NCBI GenBank assembly: GCA_007753915.1
Contig: CP036352.1
Location: forward strand, 3,535,306 to 3,599,305
Direction: 5' to 3'
Source: Phycisphaerae bacterium RAS2
GTDB lineage: Bacteria > Planctomycetota > Phycisphaerae > UBA1845 > UTPLA1
Length of the DNA stretch: 64,000 nucleotides
Shown: in pieces, positions 34,178 through 42,980 of the stretch
Layout of the letters: each line of letters starts with the position of its first letter
Numbering within the stretch: the first letter of the stretch is position 1
The notes under the pieces: model-generated
Seen by the model: only the letters and a program-made list of their open reading frames with translations
The model's database searches: none
Told to the model about the DNA's origin: nothing
Program-made: the position numbers and the translations under genes

Positions 34178-34705
34178 ATGGCAACCAACCGAAGCACCCG
34201 TCGCCGATTTCTAAGCAACACCGGCAAACTGGCAATCGTGACCAGTGCGGCCGCCGCCGGCGCATCGAACATCGCCGCCGAGGCGGTGCACGCCGACGAA
34301 CCGCAATCCAGCAATGAGAAAGCAAACCGCCCTGACCGTCGCGTTGTGCCCGGCAGTCCGAGCAAGGCCTATTCGCGCGCGATGCAGTCGGGTCGATTCG
34401 TGTTCGTGGCCGGCTGCGTCGGCACATATCAAAAGGACGGCAAGTCGGCGATGGATGCCGATTTTGAGTCGCAGGCACGGCGCACGCTGGAGAATTTAAA
34501 GGCGTCCGTCGAGGCAGCCGGTTCAAGCCTGGACAAAGTCCTCAAGTGCACCTGCTTCCTGAAGAAGTATGAGGACTTTGCGAAGTTCAACGAAGTGTAT
34601 ATGACAATCTTCCCCGAACCGCGCCCGGCGCGCAGCACCGTCGTCGTGCTGGATTTCGTCGTCCCCGGCGCGCTGCTGGAGGTCGATTGCGTCTGCGTGG
34701 TGTAA
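34178..34705 (+). CDS. Tat-exported RidA (YjgF/YER057c/UK114) family protein
   Basis: A 175-aa protein. The N-terminus MATNRSTRRRFLSNTGKLAIV is a twin-arginine signal, so the protein is likely exported folded, which is uncommon for RidA proteins. The mature part is a RidA domain: SRAMQSGRFVFVAGCVG, FESQARRTLENLKASVEAAGSSLDKVLKCTCFL, and EPRPARSTVVVLDFVVPGALLEVDCV with the conserved Arg that fixes the imine/carboxylate substrate. Cytosolic RidA hydrolyses reactive enamines; an outside-cytoplasm version may act on something else. AAGGAG lies nine bases before the ATG at 34178. Confidence 0.88.
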   Translation: MATNRSTRRRFLSNTGKLAIVTSAAAAGASNIAAEAVHADEPQSSNEKANRPDRRVVPGSPSKAYSRAMQSGRFVFVAGCVGTYQKDGKSAMDADFESQARRTLENLKASVEAAGSSLDKVLKCTCFLKKYEDFAKFNEVYMTIFPEPRPARSTVVVLDFVVPGALLEVDCVCVV

Positions 34706-34781
34706 TGGCGTGCTCCAAGGAGCCGATCACGCCATTCGCAGATTCACTATGGCGGGCATTCGACGACCGCACGAAACGCTC

Positions 34782-34806
34782 CGATTGCTCGCGCAATCGG
34801 CACTTT
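34782..34806 (-). repeat. Dispersed palindromic repeat B, copy 2
   Basis: Reverse-complement match of 25/25 bases to 900-924, with the hairpin CGATTGC-GCGA-GCAATCG. It lies between the convergent ends of the RidA gene and the serine hydrolase gene. Confidence 0.8.
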
Positions 34807-34815
34807 GAATGTTGA

Positions 34816-35970
34816 TTACTTGAACGCTTCGCGCAGCTTCCTTATCGCACCGCGGATCGCGCTCTGCGCCGTGTCATCGGCGGCATTCGTCGCCACGAGA
34901 ATGGCCAAATCTCGCTGCGGCGCGATAACAACTACAGCGTACCAGCGGCCGTTCGACCCGTCGTGCGCCAGCATCTTCCCGCCGGCCCACTCCTCGTCGC
35001 GAATCACCCAGCCGAACGCGTATTCCTGTTTGTATGGATCAGCGTGCAGCAATTCGAACGTCGCGGGCTTAAGCAATTCTGCCGACTCCGGCTTCCGCGC
35101 GCCCCGCAGATGCAGCCGCGCATACTTCGCCCAGTCGCCGACCGAGCAATGCGCCGTTCCCGCCGGCCCGATCACGGCGGGATTGTCGCTACCCGGCCCC
35201 GGCGGCACGGCGCTATACATCATGAACAACGAGTCGTGCCCGCGCGGCTGATCGACTTCATCCGGCGACCCCGGTGCGCCGAAGCCGGCCGTCGTCATTC
35301 CCAGCGGCTCGAACATCATTTGCTTCATCAGTGCTTCGTAGGCTTCGCCGGTCACCGCCTCGCACATCGCCCCCGCAATCGCGAAGCCGTAATTTGAATA
35401 GGCAAACTTGGTATCTGGTTCGTGCGCTGGCTCGCGCGACAGCACGATCTCAACGAGCGAACGCCGCTGCTTGAGCATGTCCCCAGAAAGCAACAGCACC
35501 TTCGGCCACGTCGCCAAATCCGGCCGCCGATCCTCCGCCAGCCCCGCGCGATGACACAACAATTGCTTCAACGTTACGGTGCGATACACCGAGTTCAACT
35601 TCTCCGCCTGTTCGCCAAAAGCCTCGGCGACCGTCGTCTCCCATTTCAACTTACCTTGCTCCACGAGCATTGCGCAAAGCGTCGCCGTCATCGACTTCGT
35701 GCATGAGCCGAGATGAAACCGATCATCCGCAGCGATCTTCTGTTTGCCTCGCGCCTCGCGCTTGCCGGCAACGCCAACCACGATCGGCCCCTTGCTTCTT
35801 ACCACCGCCGCCGCCATCCCCGGCACGCGGTCTTTTTTTATGACATCCTTCAGAATGGCGGTCACATCGTCAGCCGCAGGCCGGGTCGTTTGGCCGATGA
35901 CCAATTCAACAAGCATCAACGAGTGGATGACGGATGCAATGCAGATTGTTGGCAATCGTCCTCTCATCAT
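34816..35970 (-). CDS. Secreted serine hydrolase of the beta-lactamase / penicillin-binding-like family
   Basis: A 384-aa protein with a signal peptide (LPTICIASVIHSLMLVELVIG). The class C beta-lactamase-like fold (PF00144 type) shows the nucleophile motif SCTK (S89-x-x-K92), the YxN motif as FAYSNYG, and a C-terminal AHDGSNGRW in the place of the KTG/HxG box. Relatives act as esterases, D-peptidases or lactonases; true beta-lactam resistance is not implied. Two adjacent ATGs (35970 and 35967) follow a GGGGA; I took the first. The in-frame upstream stretch to 36198 is not protein-like. Confidence 0.87.
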   Translation of the reverse strand: MMRGRLPTICIASVIHSLMLVELVIGQTTRPAADDVTAILKDVIKKDRVPGMAAAVVRSKGPIVVGVAGKREARGKQKIAADDRFHLGSCTKSMTATLCAMLVEQGKLKWETTVAEAFGEQAEKLNSVYRTVTLKQLLCHRAGLAEDRRPDLATWPKVLLLSGDMLKQRRSLVEIVLSREPAHEPDTKFAYSNYGFAIAGAMCEAVTGEAYEALMKQMMFEPLGMTTAGFGAPGSPDEVDQPRGHDSLFMMYSAVPPGPGSDNPAVIGPAGTAHCSVGDWAKYARLHLRGARKPESAELLKPATFELLHADPYKQEYAFGWVIRDEEWAGGKMLAHDGSNGRWYAVVVIAPQRDLAILVATNAADDTAQSAIRGAIRKLREAFK

Positions 35971-36243
35971 GCGAGTGGTCCCCGTGGAATCGAATGCGTT
36001 GTCAGGTCGTGCCGCATGTAGAGTAATCGCACGAAAAGCGGCGATCTCACGAAACAACCATGAACGCACAGAGTACGGGCAATCAAGGCATAAACACTCA
36101 GAGCCGGGGCGTATCGCCCCGGAGATTCCGGGCAACGCAGCGACATTGGCGAATCTCAATCGATCAGTTCGGCAGGACGGCGTCATCCGGCTCGACACGA
36201 GCCGGCTCTGACCATCTGGCGCGTCCCTTCGCGCCAGCCGGGT
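35971..36243. repeat. Cluster of three perfect hairpins
   Basis: Between the serine hydrolase and preA lie CCGGGGC-GTATC-GCCCCGG (36104-36122), CCGGCTCG-ACA-CGAGCCGG (36187-36205) and CTGGCGCG-TCCCTT-CGCGCCAG (36216-36237). The first belongs to a dispersed family (palindromic repeat C) with a second copy at 37781-37803. No protein gene is evident here. Confidence 0.7.
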
Positions 36244-36273
36244 CTGACGAAGAAAAATGATTCTTGATATAAT
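36244..36273 (+). promoter_or_regulatory. Probable promoter of preA
   Basis: A perfect TATAAT at 36268-36273 is preceded by CTGACG (36244-36249) at 18 bases, in an AT-rich segment 45 bases before the preA start codon. Confidence 0.5.
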
Positions 36274-36317
36274 CGTGATCAGTAGCCTTTTGATCGATCC
36301 GATTGCGAGGACGCGAC

Positions 36318-37766
36318 ATGCAACCCGACCTCTCCATCAACTTCTGCGGCGTGAAGTCCCCCAATCCCTTCTGGCTCGCATCGGCTCCGCCGACCAACAG
36401 CGGCTACCAGGTTCGCCGCGCCTTTGAGGCCGGTTGGGGCGGCGCAGTCTGGAAGACCCTCACCCACGAACCGATCGTCAATGTCTCCAGTCGTTACGGG
36501 GCGGTGGATTACGACGGCCGCAAGGTGATGGGCCTGAACAACATCGAGCTGATTACCGACCGCCCGCTGGATGTGAACCTCGCCGAAATACGCGACGTCA
36601 AGCGCGACTTCCCAAACCATGCCTTATTCGTGTCACTCATGGTCGAATCCAAGCGCGAAACGTGGCACGACATTGTCAAACGCACCCAGGACACCGGCTG
36701 CGACGGTTTCGAGCTGAACTTCGGCTGCCCGCACGGCATGAGCGAACGCGGTATGGGCGCGGCCGTCGGCCAGGTGCCGCAATACGCCGAGATGATTACG
36801 TCGTGGGTGAAGGAAGCATCGCGCATTCCCGTCATCGTCAAGCTCACGCCGAACGTGACCGATGTGCGCGCCATCGCCCGCGCCGCAAAGAACGGCGGGG
36901 CCGATGCCGTCTCGCTCATCAACACGATCAATTCCATCATGGGCGTCGATCTTAATTCGTTCGCCCCCAAGCCCAGCGTCGCAGGCCGCGGGTCACACGG
37001 CGGCTACTGCGGCCCGGCGGTCAAACCGATCGCCCTCAACATGGTCTCGAGCATCGCCGCCGATCCGGGCGTCCGCATTCCCATCAGCGGCATCGGCGGC
37101 ATTCAGGCATGGCAGGACGCCGTCGAGTTCATGCTGCTCGGCGCGACGAGTGTGCAGGTCTGCACGGCCGTCATGCACTACGGCTTTCGAATCGTCGAGC
37201 ACATGATCAGCGGTATGAAGAATTGGATGCGCGAACATGGGTTCAAAAAGACGTCTGACTTCATCGGCAAGGGCGTGCCCAACATCGCCGACTGGGGCGA
37301 TCTCGATTTGTCCTACAAAGTCGTCGCCGAGATCAGTCAGGCGAAGTGCATCCACTGCGGCCTGTGCTACATCGCCTGCGAGGACGGCTGCCACCAGTCC
37401 ATCAAATGGGAGAAAGTCCCGCTGGACGAATTCACTAAGCGATACGGCGCCCCGCAATCCTCAAGCCCCAAGCCTCAAGCCAATTCCAACGGCAACGGCC
37501 AGCGCCTCGTCAACCCCGACATGCATTTCCACAAGAGCGGCGATGTCGAGGTGCTACCCGGAGCGGGCGACGGCTACGTCGGCGTCTTCAGCATCAAGCA
37601 GGACACCTGCGTCGGTTGCAACATGTGCTCGCTCGTCTGCCCGGTGGAAGACTGCATCACGATGAAACAAATGGACAGCGGCCTGCCGAAAATGAACTGG
37701 AAGGAATACCAGGCGAAGCTTGCATCGGGTGAGATGCAGAAGATCGAGCCGCCCAGCCATGTGTAA
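36318..37766 (+). CDS. preA: NAD-dependent dihydropyrimidine dehydrogenase subunit PreA
   Basis: A 482-aa dihydropyrimidine dehydrogenase catalytic subunit, which reduces uracil/thymine reversibly. Residues 1-330 form a DHOD-like FMN barrel: LASAPPTNSGYQVRRAFEAGWGG, GFELNFGCPHGMSERGMGAA, VKLTPNVTD, and SGIGGIQAWQDAVEFMLLGA. The C-terminus carries two [4Fe-4S] sites, CIHCGLCYIAC and CVGCNMCSLVCPVEDC. About 40 residues rich in Ser/Pro/Asn are inserted between the two clusters. The partner PreT and the hydantoinase/ureidopropionase genes of pyrimidine breakdown are not nearby. GAGG lies seven bases before the ATG. Confidence 0.93.
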   Translation: MQPDLSINFCGVKSPNPFWLASAPPTNSGYQVRRAFEAGWGGAVWKTLTHEPIVNVSSRYGAVDYDGRKVMGLNNIELITDRPLDVNLAEIRDVKRDFPNHALFVSLMVESKRETWHDIVKRTQDTGCDGFELNFGCPHGMSERGMGAAVGQVPQYAEMITSWVKEASRIPVIVKLTPNVTDVRAIARAAKNGGADAVSLINTINSIMGVDLNSFAPKPSVAGRGSHGGYCGPAVKPIALNMVSSIAADPGVRIPISGIGGIQAWQDAVEFMLLGATSVQVCTAVMHYGFRIVEHMISGMKNWMREHGFKKTSDFIGKGVPNIADWGDLDLSYKVVAEISQAKCIHCGLCYIACEDGCHQSIKWEKVPLDEFTKRYGAPQSSSPKPQANSNGNGQRLVNPDMHFHKSGDVEVLPGAGDGYVGVFSIKQDTCVGCNMCSLVCPVEDCITMKQMDSGLPKMNWKEYQAKLASGEMQKIEPPSHV

Positions 37767-37780
37767 CGATTCTCGCAATT

Positions 37781-37803
37781 CAGAGCCGGGGCATGTCGCC
37801 CCG
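37781..37803 (+). repeat. Dispersed palindromic repeat C, copy 2, abutting a start codon
   Basis: Shares CAGAGCCGGGGC and TCGCCCCG with 36099-36122. The hairpin CGGGGC-ATGTC-GCCCCG ends on the base before the ATG of the nuclease gene at 37804, replacing the place where a ribosome binding site is expected. Confidence 0.65.
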
Positions 37804-39024
37804 ATGAAAAAGTGCTGCATCCGATTGCGCGCGCAATCACCTCTATTGGTACTTGCGGCGATTGCATTGGGATCGAGCGGAATCGCCCGCGCCCAGACCG
37901 GAACCTTCCTCGATCGCCAGTGGCCCAGCGATTTGCGTGTGGCGGATTACAACGTCAACTGGGATTCCATCTTCCCCGACAACGACCCGAACAATCATTC
38001 ATTCCGCTGCTGCAACAAGGTCGCCGAGTTTCGCCGGCTCATCGCCGCCATCAATCCCGACATCATGACGCTTCAGGAAATCAACGGGAGCCGGCCGGTC
38101 ACCGACGTCACCGCCATCTTCAACACCGTGCTGCCCCTCCCCGGTGGTGCAAGCTGGCACGGCGCGATTGGCTACAACAACGTCATCGTCAGCCGGTGGC
38201 CGCTCTCGATGATCGCTACCCAAACGACTCCCGCCGGAAACCTGCCGCGCGTCATGGCCCTCGTCGATCTGCCGAACGATCGCTTTGCGCGAGACCTCTA
38301 CATCATCAACGAACATTTCAAGTGCTGCGAAGGCGCGGCCAACGACCTTCGCCGACAGATTCAGGCGGATTCAATCATCAACTGGATGCGCGACGCCCGC
38401 ACCGCCGGCGGCAGCATCACGCTGTCAACCGGCACACCCATGCTCGTCATCGGCGACCTCAACATCGTCGGATCGCTCAACCCGCTCAACACCGTCCTCT
38501 GCGGCAACATCAGCGACAACGGCACGTACGGACCCGACTCCCCTCCTGACTGGGACGGCTCATGCAGCGTTGATGGCCACCCTTTGCATAACATCACCGG
38601 CCCGGAAGACTACACCTGGCGCGACGACGGCAGCAACTTCGACCCCGGCCGCCTTGACTTCGCCATCTTCACGGACAGCGCCCTCAGCGTCGCGAAGAAA
38701 CTCATCCTCAACACCGTCACCATGACACAGGCCGATCGCGATGCAAACGGTTTGCAACTCAATGACGTGCTGCTCGACCCACCGGGCTACTACGACCACC
38801 TGCCGCTCGTGGTCGACTTCCGCCTGACGACGCCCGTTCCTGCCAACGGCGACGTGAACCTCGACGGCGCTACCAACGGCCGCGACATCGACTGGTTCGT
38901 CCGGCTCCTGCTGACCGGCCTCGGCAACGATCCGCTGCGCATCGCCAAGGGGGATTTTTCAGGCAACGGTGTGGTGGACGCCGCGGATGTTTCAGTTTTC
39001 GTTAATGCGTTGGTCGGGCCGTAG
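37804..39024 (+). CDS. Secreted endonuclease/exonuclease/phosphatase family protein with C-terminal dockerin-like module
   Basis: A 406-aa exported protein. After a signal peptide (LLVLAAIALGSSGIARA), the EEP fold shows VADYNVNWDS, the catalytic Glu in TLQEING, GYNNVIVSR, IGDLNIVG with the metal Asp, and a final RLDFAIF plus DHLPLVVDF with the catalytic His. It could hydrolyse DNA/RNA or a phosphodiester outside the cell. Residues 349-406 are a dockerin-like pair (GDVNLDGATNGRDIDWFV and GDFSGNGVVDAADVSVFV). The start is uncertain: the ATG at 37804 directly follows a hairpin repeat, and an ATG at 37762 overlaps the preA stop. The signal peptide itself contains a palindrome of repeat B (37821-37838). 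Confidence 0.83.
   Translation: MKKCCIRLRAQSPLLVLAAIALGSSGIARAQTGTFLDRQWPSDLRVADYNVNWDSIFPDNDPNNHSFRCCNKVAEFRRLIAAINPDIMTLQEINGSRPVTDVTAIFNTVLPLPGGASWHGAIGYNNVIVSRWPLSMIATQTTPAGNLPRVMALVDLPNDRFARDLYIINEHFKCCEGAANDLRRQIQADSIINWMRDARTAGGSITLSTGTPMLVIGDLNIVGSLNPLNTVLCGNISDNGTYGPDSPPDWDGSCSVDGHPLHNITGPEDYTWRDDGSNFDPGRLDFAIFTDSALSVAKKLILNTVTMTQADRDANGLQLNDVLLDPPGYYDHLPLVVDFRLTTPVPANGDVNLDGATNGRDIDWFVRLLLTGLGNDPLRIAKGDFSGNGVVDAADVSVFVNALVGP
37821..37838 (+). repeat. Palindrome related to repeat B, inside a signal-peptide coding region
   Basis: GATTGCGCGCGCAATC (37823-37838) is a perfect 16-base palindrome differing from the repeat B core only in the loop. AAAAGTGC, matching the B flank, lies just upstream. 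It encodes part of the signal peptide of the nuclease. Confidence 0.55.
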
Positions 39025-39026
39025 CC

Positions 39027-39494
39027 CTACGCATCGCGGAAGCGCCGAATCGAATTGCGAAGCAGGTCAAACGTCGCTTGAGGGAAACCCGGCGGCCACA
39101 CTTCCGCGAAGCGTTCTTCATCCGTGCCGGCTTGCAAAGTGGCAAGCATTCTCGAAACCGCGCGTGCAAATCCAATGGCAGTTGTACAGGTGCTGAACAA
39201 GGGCTGTGCTTGCGCGCGATCCGCTCGAACTGAATCGCGAAAGTGTAGCAGCTTGAATTCTAGCTGATCTCCCGTTGCTTCCAGTAATCCCAGATACTCG
39301 CCGGGTTCGTCGTACATTACGAACTCGGTCGAGTGTGCGGGGCCGAGAACGCGCACGGCCGCTTCTGCCAGCAGCTTCAACGAATCATCCGGAATATGCG
39401 AAGGATAGATGATGGCCTCATTACTTCCATCCGAAAATGCGATTTCAAGCACGTGTGATGAATGCAAATTGGCTTTTATTTCCAGCACGCTCAC
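39027..39494 (-). CDS. Hypothetical protein (155 aa)
   Basis: I do not recognise this protein. It has no signal or membrane segment. It reads as a compact alpha/beta protein: VLEIAFSDGSNEAIIYPSHIPDDSLKLLAEAAVRVL, then EFVMYDEPGEYLGLLEATGDQLEFKLLHF, and a C-terminal helical part with TTAIGFARAVSRMLATLQ. This pattern recalls small immunity- or SUKH-like proteins but no motif proves it. The gene lies 15 bases downstream of gatA on the same strand and ends two bases from the convergent nuclease gene. Base composition is slightly more AT-rich than its neighbours by eye. Confidence 0.6.
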   Translation of the reverse strand: MSVLEIKANLHSSHVLEIAFSDGSNEAIIYPSHIPDDSLKLLAEAAVRVLGPAHSTEFVMYDEPGEYLGLLEATGDQLEFKLLHFRDSVRADRAQAQPLFSTCTTAIGFARAVSRMLATLQAGTDEERFAEVWPPGFPQATFDLLRNSIRRFRDA

Positions 39495-39509
39495 TCACCC
39501 GAATTGCCT

Positions 39510-40931
39510 TCACGCGCTCGCGCACATTGCCGGCACGCGCATGTGATAGTCCGTCGTTAGTTGGTACGCATGCGCCGCGCGGAGCAGCCGGGCCTCCTCG
39601 AAGTGCGGGGCCATCAGTTGCAGGCCGATCGGTAGCCCGCCGCCGGTGAAACCGCAGGGGATCGACACGGCGGGAATGCCAGCGAGGTTGGCCGCGGTCG
39701 TGTAGATGTCGGCCAGGTACATCTGCAACGGGTCGTCGCTTTTTTCGCCCAGGCGAAAGGCCGCCGTCGGCGTCGTGGGCGACACGATCACGTCGCACTT
39801 CTGGAACGCCTCGCGAAAGTCGCGCGCGATCAGCGTCCGCACCTTTAGCGCCTTCAGGTAATACGCGTCGTAGTAGCCGCTCGAAAGCGCGTACGTGCCC
39901 AGCATGATCCGCCGCGCCACCTCCGGCCCGAAGCCCTCTGCCCGGCTTGCGGCGACCATCTCGATGAAATCGCCGCCGGTCGCTGTGCGATGCCCGAAAT
40001 GCACGCCGTCGTACCGCGCCAGGTTGCTCGATGCCTCGGCCGTGCAGATGAGGTAATAACAGGCGATTGTATATTTTGTGTGCGGCAGCGAAAGCTCCAC
40101 CACCGTCGCCCCCTGCTTGCGGTACTGCTCGATCGCCGCCTCCACCGCCGCGCGAACCTCGCCGTCCAGCCCATCGCCAAAGTACTCTTTCGGCACGCCG
40201 ACCCGAAGCGACCCCAGCGGCTTGCCCAATTCGGCCACATAGTCCGGCGCCGGCTGTTCCACGCTCGTTGAATCGCGCGCATCCTTCCCCGCAATGCAGC
40301 CCAGCACGCGGGCCAGTCCTTCGGCGCTCGTCGCACACGGCGCGACGTGATCCAGGCTGCTTGCGAACGCGACCAATCCGTACCGAGAAACGCGCCCGTA
40401 CGTCGGCTTCAATCCGCACACGCCGCAGAACGACGCCGGCTGACGGATCGACCCGCCCGTATCCGACCCCAGCGCATACGGCACCAGCCGCGCCGCCACA
40501 GCCGCCACCGATCCGCCCGACGATCCGCCGGGCACGCGCTCAACGTCCCACGGATTGCGCGTCGGGAAGTACGACGAGTTCTCGGTGGACGAGCCCATCG
40601 CGAACTCGTCAGTATTAGTCTTGGCGACGATCACCGCGCCGGCATCCAGCAATCGCTCGACGCAATGCGCGTTGTAGGGCGATTTGAAACCCGCCAGCAT
40701 CTTCGACCCGCAGGTCGTCGTGCCCACATCGGTGCAGAAAATGTCCTTCACCGCGACCGGCACACCCTGCAACGCGCCGCGCGGCCCGCCGCGCGACGCC
40801 GCGGCATCCAGATCGGCCGCTCGCTTCCGCGCGGACTCCTCCAGCACGCTGATCGCGCAATGAAGCATCGGATCGAGCCGCGCGATGCGCTCGAGCGACG
40901 CGGCGACTTGCTGAACCGCCGACTCGCTCAT
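39510..40931 (-). CDS. gatA: Glutamyl/aspartyl-tRNA amidotransferase subunit A
   Basis: Glutaminase subunit of the GatCAB complex that turns Glu-tRNA(Gln) or Asp-tRNA(Asn) into the amidated form. The 473-aa protein has the amidase signature with the Ser-cisSer-Lys triad: [11 protein letters not shown] (K62), [20 protein letters not shown] and [17 protein letters not shown]. Downstream segments [22 protein letters not shown] and [16 protein letters not shown] are typical. The ATG overlaps the gatC stop by four bases (40928-40931), so the two are co-translated. gatB is not in this window. Confidence 0.97.
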   Translation of the reverse strand: MSESAVQQVAASLERIARLDPMLHCAISVLEESARKRAADLDAAASRGGPRGALQGVPVAVKDIFCTDVGTTTCGSKMLAGFKSPYNAHCVERLLDAGAVIVAKTNTDEFAMGSSTENSSYFPTRNPWDVERVPGGSSGGSVAAVAARLVPYALGSDTGGSIRQPASFCGVCGLKPTYGRVSRYGLVAFASSLDHVAPCATSAEGLARVLGCIAGKDARDSTSVEQPAPDYVAELGKPLGSLRVGVPKEYFGDGLDGEVRAAVEAAIEQYRKQGATVVELSLPHTKYTIACYYLICTAEASSNLARYDGVHFGHRTATGGDFIEMVAASRAEGFGPEVARRIMLGTYALSSGYYDAYYLKALKVRTLIARDFREAFQKCDVIVSPTTPTAAFRLGEKSDDPLQMYLADIYTTAANLAGIPAVSIPCGFTGGGLPIGLQLMAPHFEEARLLRAAHAYQLTTDYHMRVPAMCASA

Positions 40932-41230
40932 GCCGACCCCTGATCGAGCAGCTTGGGAACTTTGAAGTACGGTGTGTCGCGCTGCGGCGCGTTGGCCAGC
41001 GTGCGATCGGCGCCAAGCGATTCACCCGGCACGTCCTCGCGCCAGACGTTCGCCACCGGCAACGGGTGCGCCGTCGGCTCCACGCCATCCGTGCTGACCT
41101 CGTTGAGTAGCGCGACATACGTCAGGATGTCGCCGAGCTGACCGGCATAGACCGCGAGCCGGTCCGGCGGCAGTTGCAGCCGCGCCAGGTGCGCGATGTG
41201 CTCAACCTGTTTGGGATCAATGGCGGGCAT
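40928..41230 (-). CDS. gatC: Glutamyl/aspartyl-tRNA amidotransferase subunit C
   Basis: The small GatCAB subunit that wraps around GatA and stabilises it. At 100 aa it has the normal size. It starts with [49 protein letters not shown], the typical helical N-terminus, followed by the extended [18 protein letters not shown] and the C-terminal FKVPKLLD. The gene comes first in the gatCA pair and is followed by gatA with a four-base overlap. rpmB lies 84 bases upstream on the same strand and may share the transcript. Confidence 0.96.
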   Translation of the reverse strand: MPAIDPKQVEHIAHLARLQLPPDRLAVYAGQLGDILTYVALLNEVSTDGVEPTAHPLPVANVWREDVPGESLGADRTLANAPQRDTPYFKVPKLLDQGSA

Positions 41231-41314
41231 GGACGATTCAAACCTCGTGCGCGGAAGCTTGCACGGGCTCGGCCGAGAAGTCCAGCAATTGAATCGTAAT
41301 CCGCGCCAACCGCG

Positions 41315-41578
41315 TCAGGCCGAGACGGCCTCGGGCTTCCAGTTGCGTCGCACCGGCTTCACCACCAGCCCCATGCGAATCGCCTTCGTGGAGACAAGAA
41401 TCCGGGTCACCCGGCCGTCAACCACGGCGCGAACTTTCTGAAGATTCGGCTTGAACTTCCGCTTGGTGCGGCCCGTGACCTTTGTACCGACGCCGCCCAG
41501 GTACTTGGCCTTGCCGCGATGGGTATACTGGCGGCCGGTGGTCGTCTTCTTGCCGGTGAACTTACAAACGCGTGGCAT
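41315..41578 (-). CDS. rpmB: Large ribosomal subunit protein bL28
   Basis: An 87-aa ribosomal protein. It starts MPRVCKFTGKKTTTGRQYTHRGKAKYLGGVG, with the L28 N-terminal region in which the CxxTGK segment normally contacts rRNA, then RTKRKFKPNLQKVRAVVDGRVTRILVSTKAIRMGLV, the family's core. Only one Cys is left in the N-terminal motif, so it is the zinc-free type. It is separate from rpmG and other ribosomal genes, as is often the case for L28, and is divergent from the ECF sigma gene. Confidence 0.96.
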   Translation of the reverse strand: MPRVCKFTGKKTTTGRQYTHRGKAKYLGGVGTKVTGRTKRKFKPNLQKVRAVVDGRVTRILVSTKAIRMGLVVKPVRRNWKPEAVSA

Positions 41579-41788
41579 GCTGCACCTCGACGGTGTCCAA
41601 ATCCCAACAGTTCCGTAGAATCAGGCAAGTGTAAGTCGGATCGCACTTTTTTCAAGTGCTCGCCGCGGCTCATTCATTTAGGGATGACCGGACTGGTTCC
41701 GATAACCAATGTCGGATTCATCCGGGCCGGCCCCGGCTCTCGGCAATGAACCCCGCCGGGCCGCGTTAGGCCCCCAGTGAGGTCGGAG

Positions 41789-42415
41789 ATGGATGACGCC
41801 TCGGTGCGGCAGGCGATTGAGCTGGCCAAACGCGGCGACGCCCCGGCCATGCACCAGCTGGTCGATCTCTTTGCGGGCCGAATCTTCGGGTTCTTCTACC
41901 GCTCGACCGGTTCGCGGGCCGACGCCGAGGACTTGATGCAGGAGGTCTTTGTCCGCGTCGTGCGGATGCTGTCCCAGTATCAGGACGACGGGCGATTCGA
42001 GTCGTGGTTGTTCCGGATCGCCGCGAACCTGGTTCGAGACCGCGTCCGGCAGCAGCGTCGCCGGCCGCGCCACCTTTCAGGCCATGGTGCGGACTCAACC
42101 AGACACGGCAACGAGTCGCAGGTACTGGACGAGTTGGCCGGTCAGGAGCCTGCGGCCGATGCTCGGATGGCGCTCGGCGAAGACGTGGACGCGCTGAACG
42201 CGGCGCTGGCGCAGCTACCGGACGGCGAGCGAGAAGTCATCATGCTAAGACATTTTTCGCAGATGTCGTTCAAGGAGATCGCCGAGACGACGGGCACGCC
42301 GCTGGGGACGGCCTTGGCGCGCGGGCATCGCGGCCTGCGCCGGCTGCGCGAGTTGATGGAATCGCAGGAGACAGCCCGCCGCACCCGGCAATCCGGCGGC
42401 AAGTTGAGCGTTTAG
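41789..42415 (+). CDS. ECF-type RNA polymerase sigma factor
   Basis: A 208-aa sigma factor with regions 2 and 4 only. Region 2 is DLFAGRIFGFFYRSTGSRADAEDLMQEVFVRVVRML...FESWLFRIAANLVRDRVRQ (-10 recognition and core binding). Region 4 is LPDGEREVIMLRHFSQMSFKEIAETTGTPLGTALARGHRGLRRLREL, with the -35-reading helix-turn-helix. The ATG at 41789 has GAGG six bases upstream and is preferred to a GTG at 41777. It is followed by a probable membrane anti-sigma gene 17 bases on and a periplasmic gene, suggesting an envelope-stress circuit. Confidence 0.93.
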   Translation: MDDASVRQAIELAKRGDAPAMHQLVDLFAGRIFGFFYRSTGSRADAEDLMQEVFVRVVRMLSQYQDDGRFESWLFRIAANLVRDRVRQQRRRPRHLSGHGADSTRHGNESQVLDELAGQEPAADARMALGEDVDALNAALAQLPDGEREVIMLRHFSQMSFKEIAETTGTPLGTALARGHRGLRRLRELMESQETARRTRQSGGKLSV

Positions 42416-42432
42416 CAGGCAGGAGCCAGACG

Positions 42433-42867
42433 ATGCAGGCTTTTGATTCGGACAACCTGGAACGCGAGATCGCCGAAAGCGAGCGGTGGCTGCGGCAGAT
42501 TGAGACGCCGTCGCCGTCGCCGAAGGCCATCGCGAACCTGAAGGAAGTCTTGACCGCGGAAATGGGTAGTGACCGCGTGGGGGGCCGGGCCGCCCCCATG
42601 CGGCGATTTTCCGGGTGGCACGGTTCGCTTGCTGCCGCGGCGGCCTTGTTGTTGGCCGTCGGGATCGGCTGGTACTCCTTCTCCGGTCACGGTCGTTCGG
42701 CATTGGCGACGGCGGAAACGGGCGAGCCGATTCCGCTGTCGGCCGATGCGAGCGAGCAGTTGAGCCGGTACAGCGACTGGGAGCGCGAGCTTTCGGCGTT
42801 GGAGTCCGAGTCGCTGGACGACGTGCTGTCGGGCGTGCGCGATGCGGCCCTGGAGATCGGTGCGTAA
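42433..42867 (+). CDS. Probable anti-sigma factor (single-pass membrane protein)
   Basis: A 144-aa protein with a cytoplasmic N-terminal helical region (SDNLEREIAESERWLRQIETPSPSPKAIANLKEVL, residues 5-40), one membrane helix (GSLAAAAALLLAVGIGWYSF, about 63-82) and a periplasmic part rich in acidic residues. There is no HxxxCxxC zinc motif, so it is not a ZAS-type anti-sigma; the role comes from its position directly after the ECF gene and its topology. AGGAG lies seven bases before the ATG. The end SLDDVLSGVRDAALEIGA may sense the periplasmic partner encoded next. Confidence 0.6.
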   Translation: MQAFDSDNLEREIAESERWLRQIETPSPSPKAIANLKEVLTAEMGSDRVGGRAAPMRRFSGWHGSLAAAAALLLAVGIGWYSFSGHGRSALATAETGEPIPLSADASEQLSRYSDWERELSALESESLDDVLSGVRDAALEIGA

Positions 42868-42980
42868 TCGTAGGGACCGTTCGATCGCAGACAACACGAT
42901 GACATGAGCGGGTCAAGGGTGTGGGTGGTGCGCTTCGGCAACAGCCGGCGCGGGCAGTCAGTCAAGCAAAGGGCAAGAAC

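Noticed and set aside
34017-34526. N-terminal extension of TypA by 170 residues
   Set aside because: The extension has no homologous character, and the family start MQLRNVAIIAHVDHGK fits the ATG at 34016.
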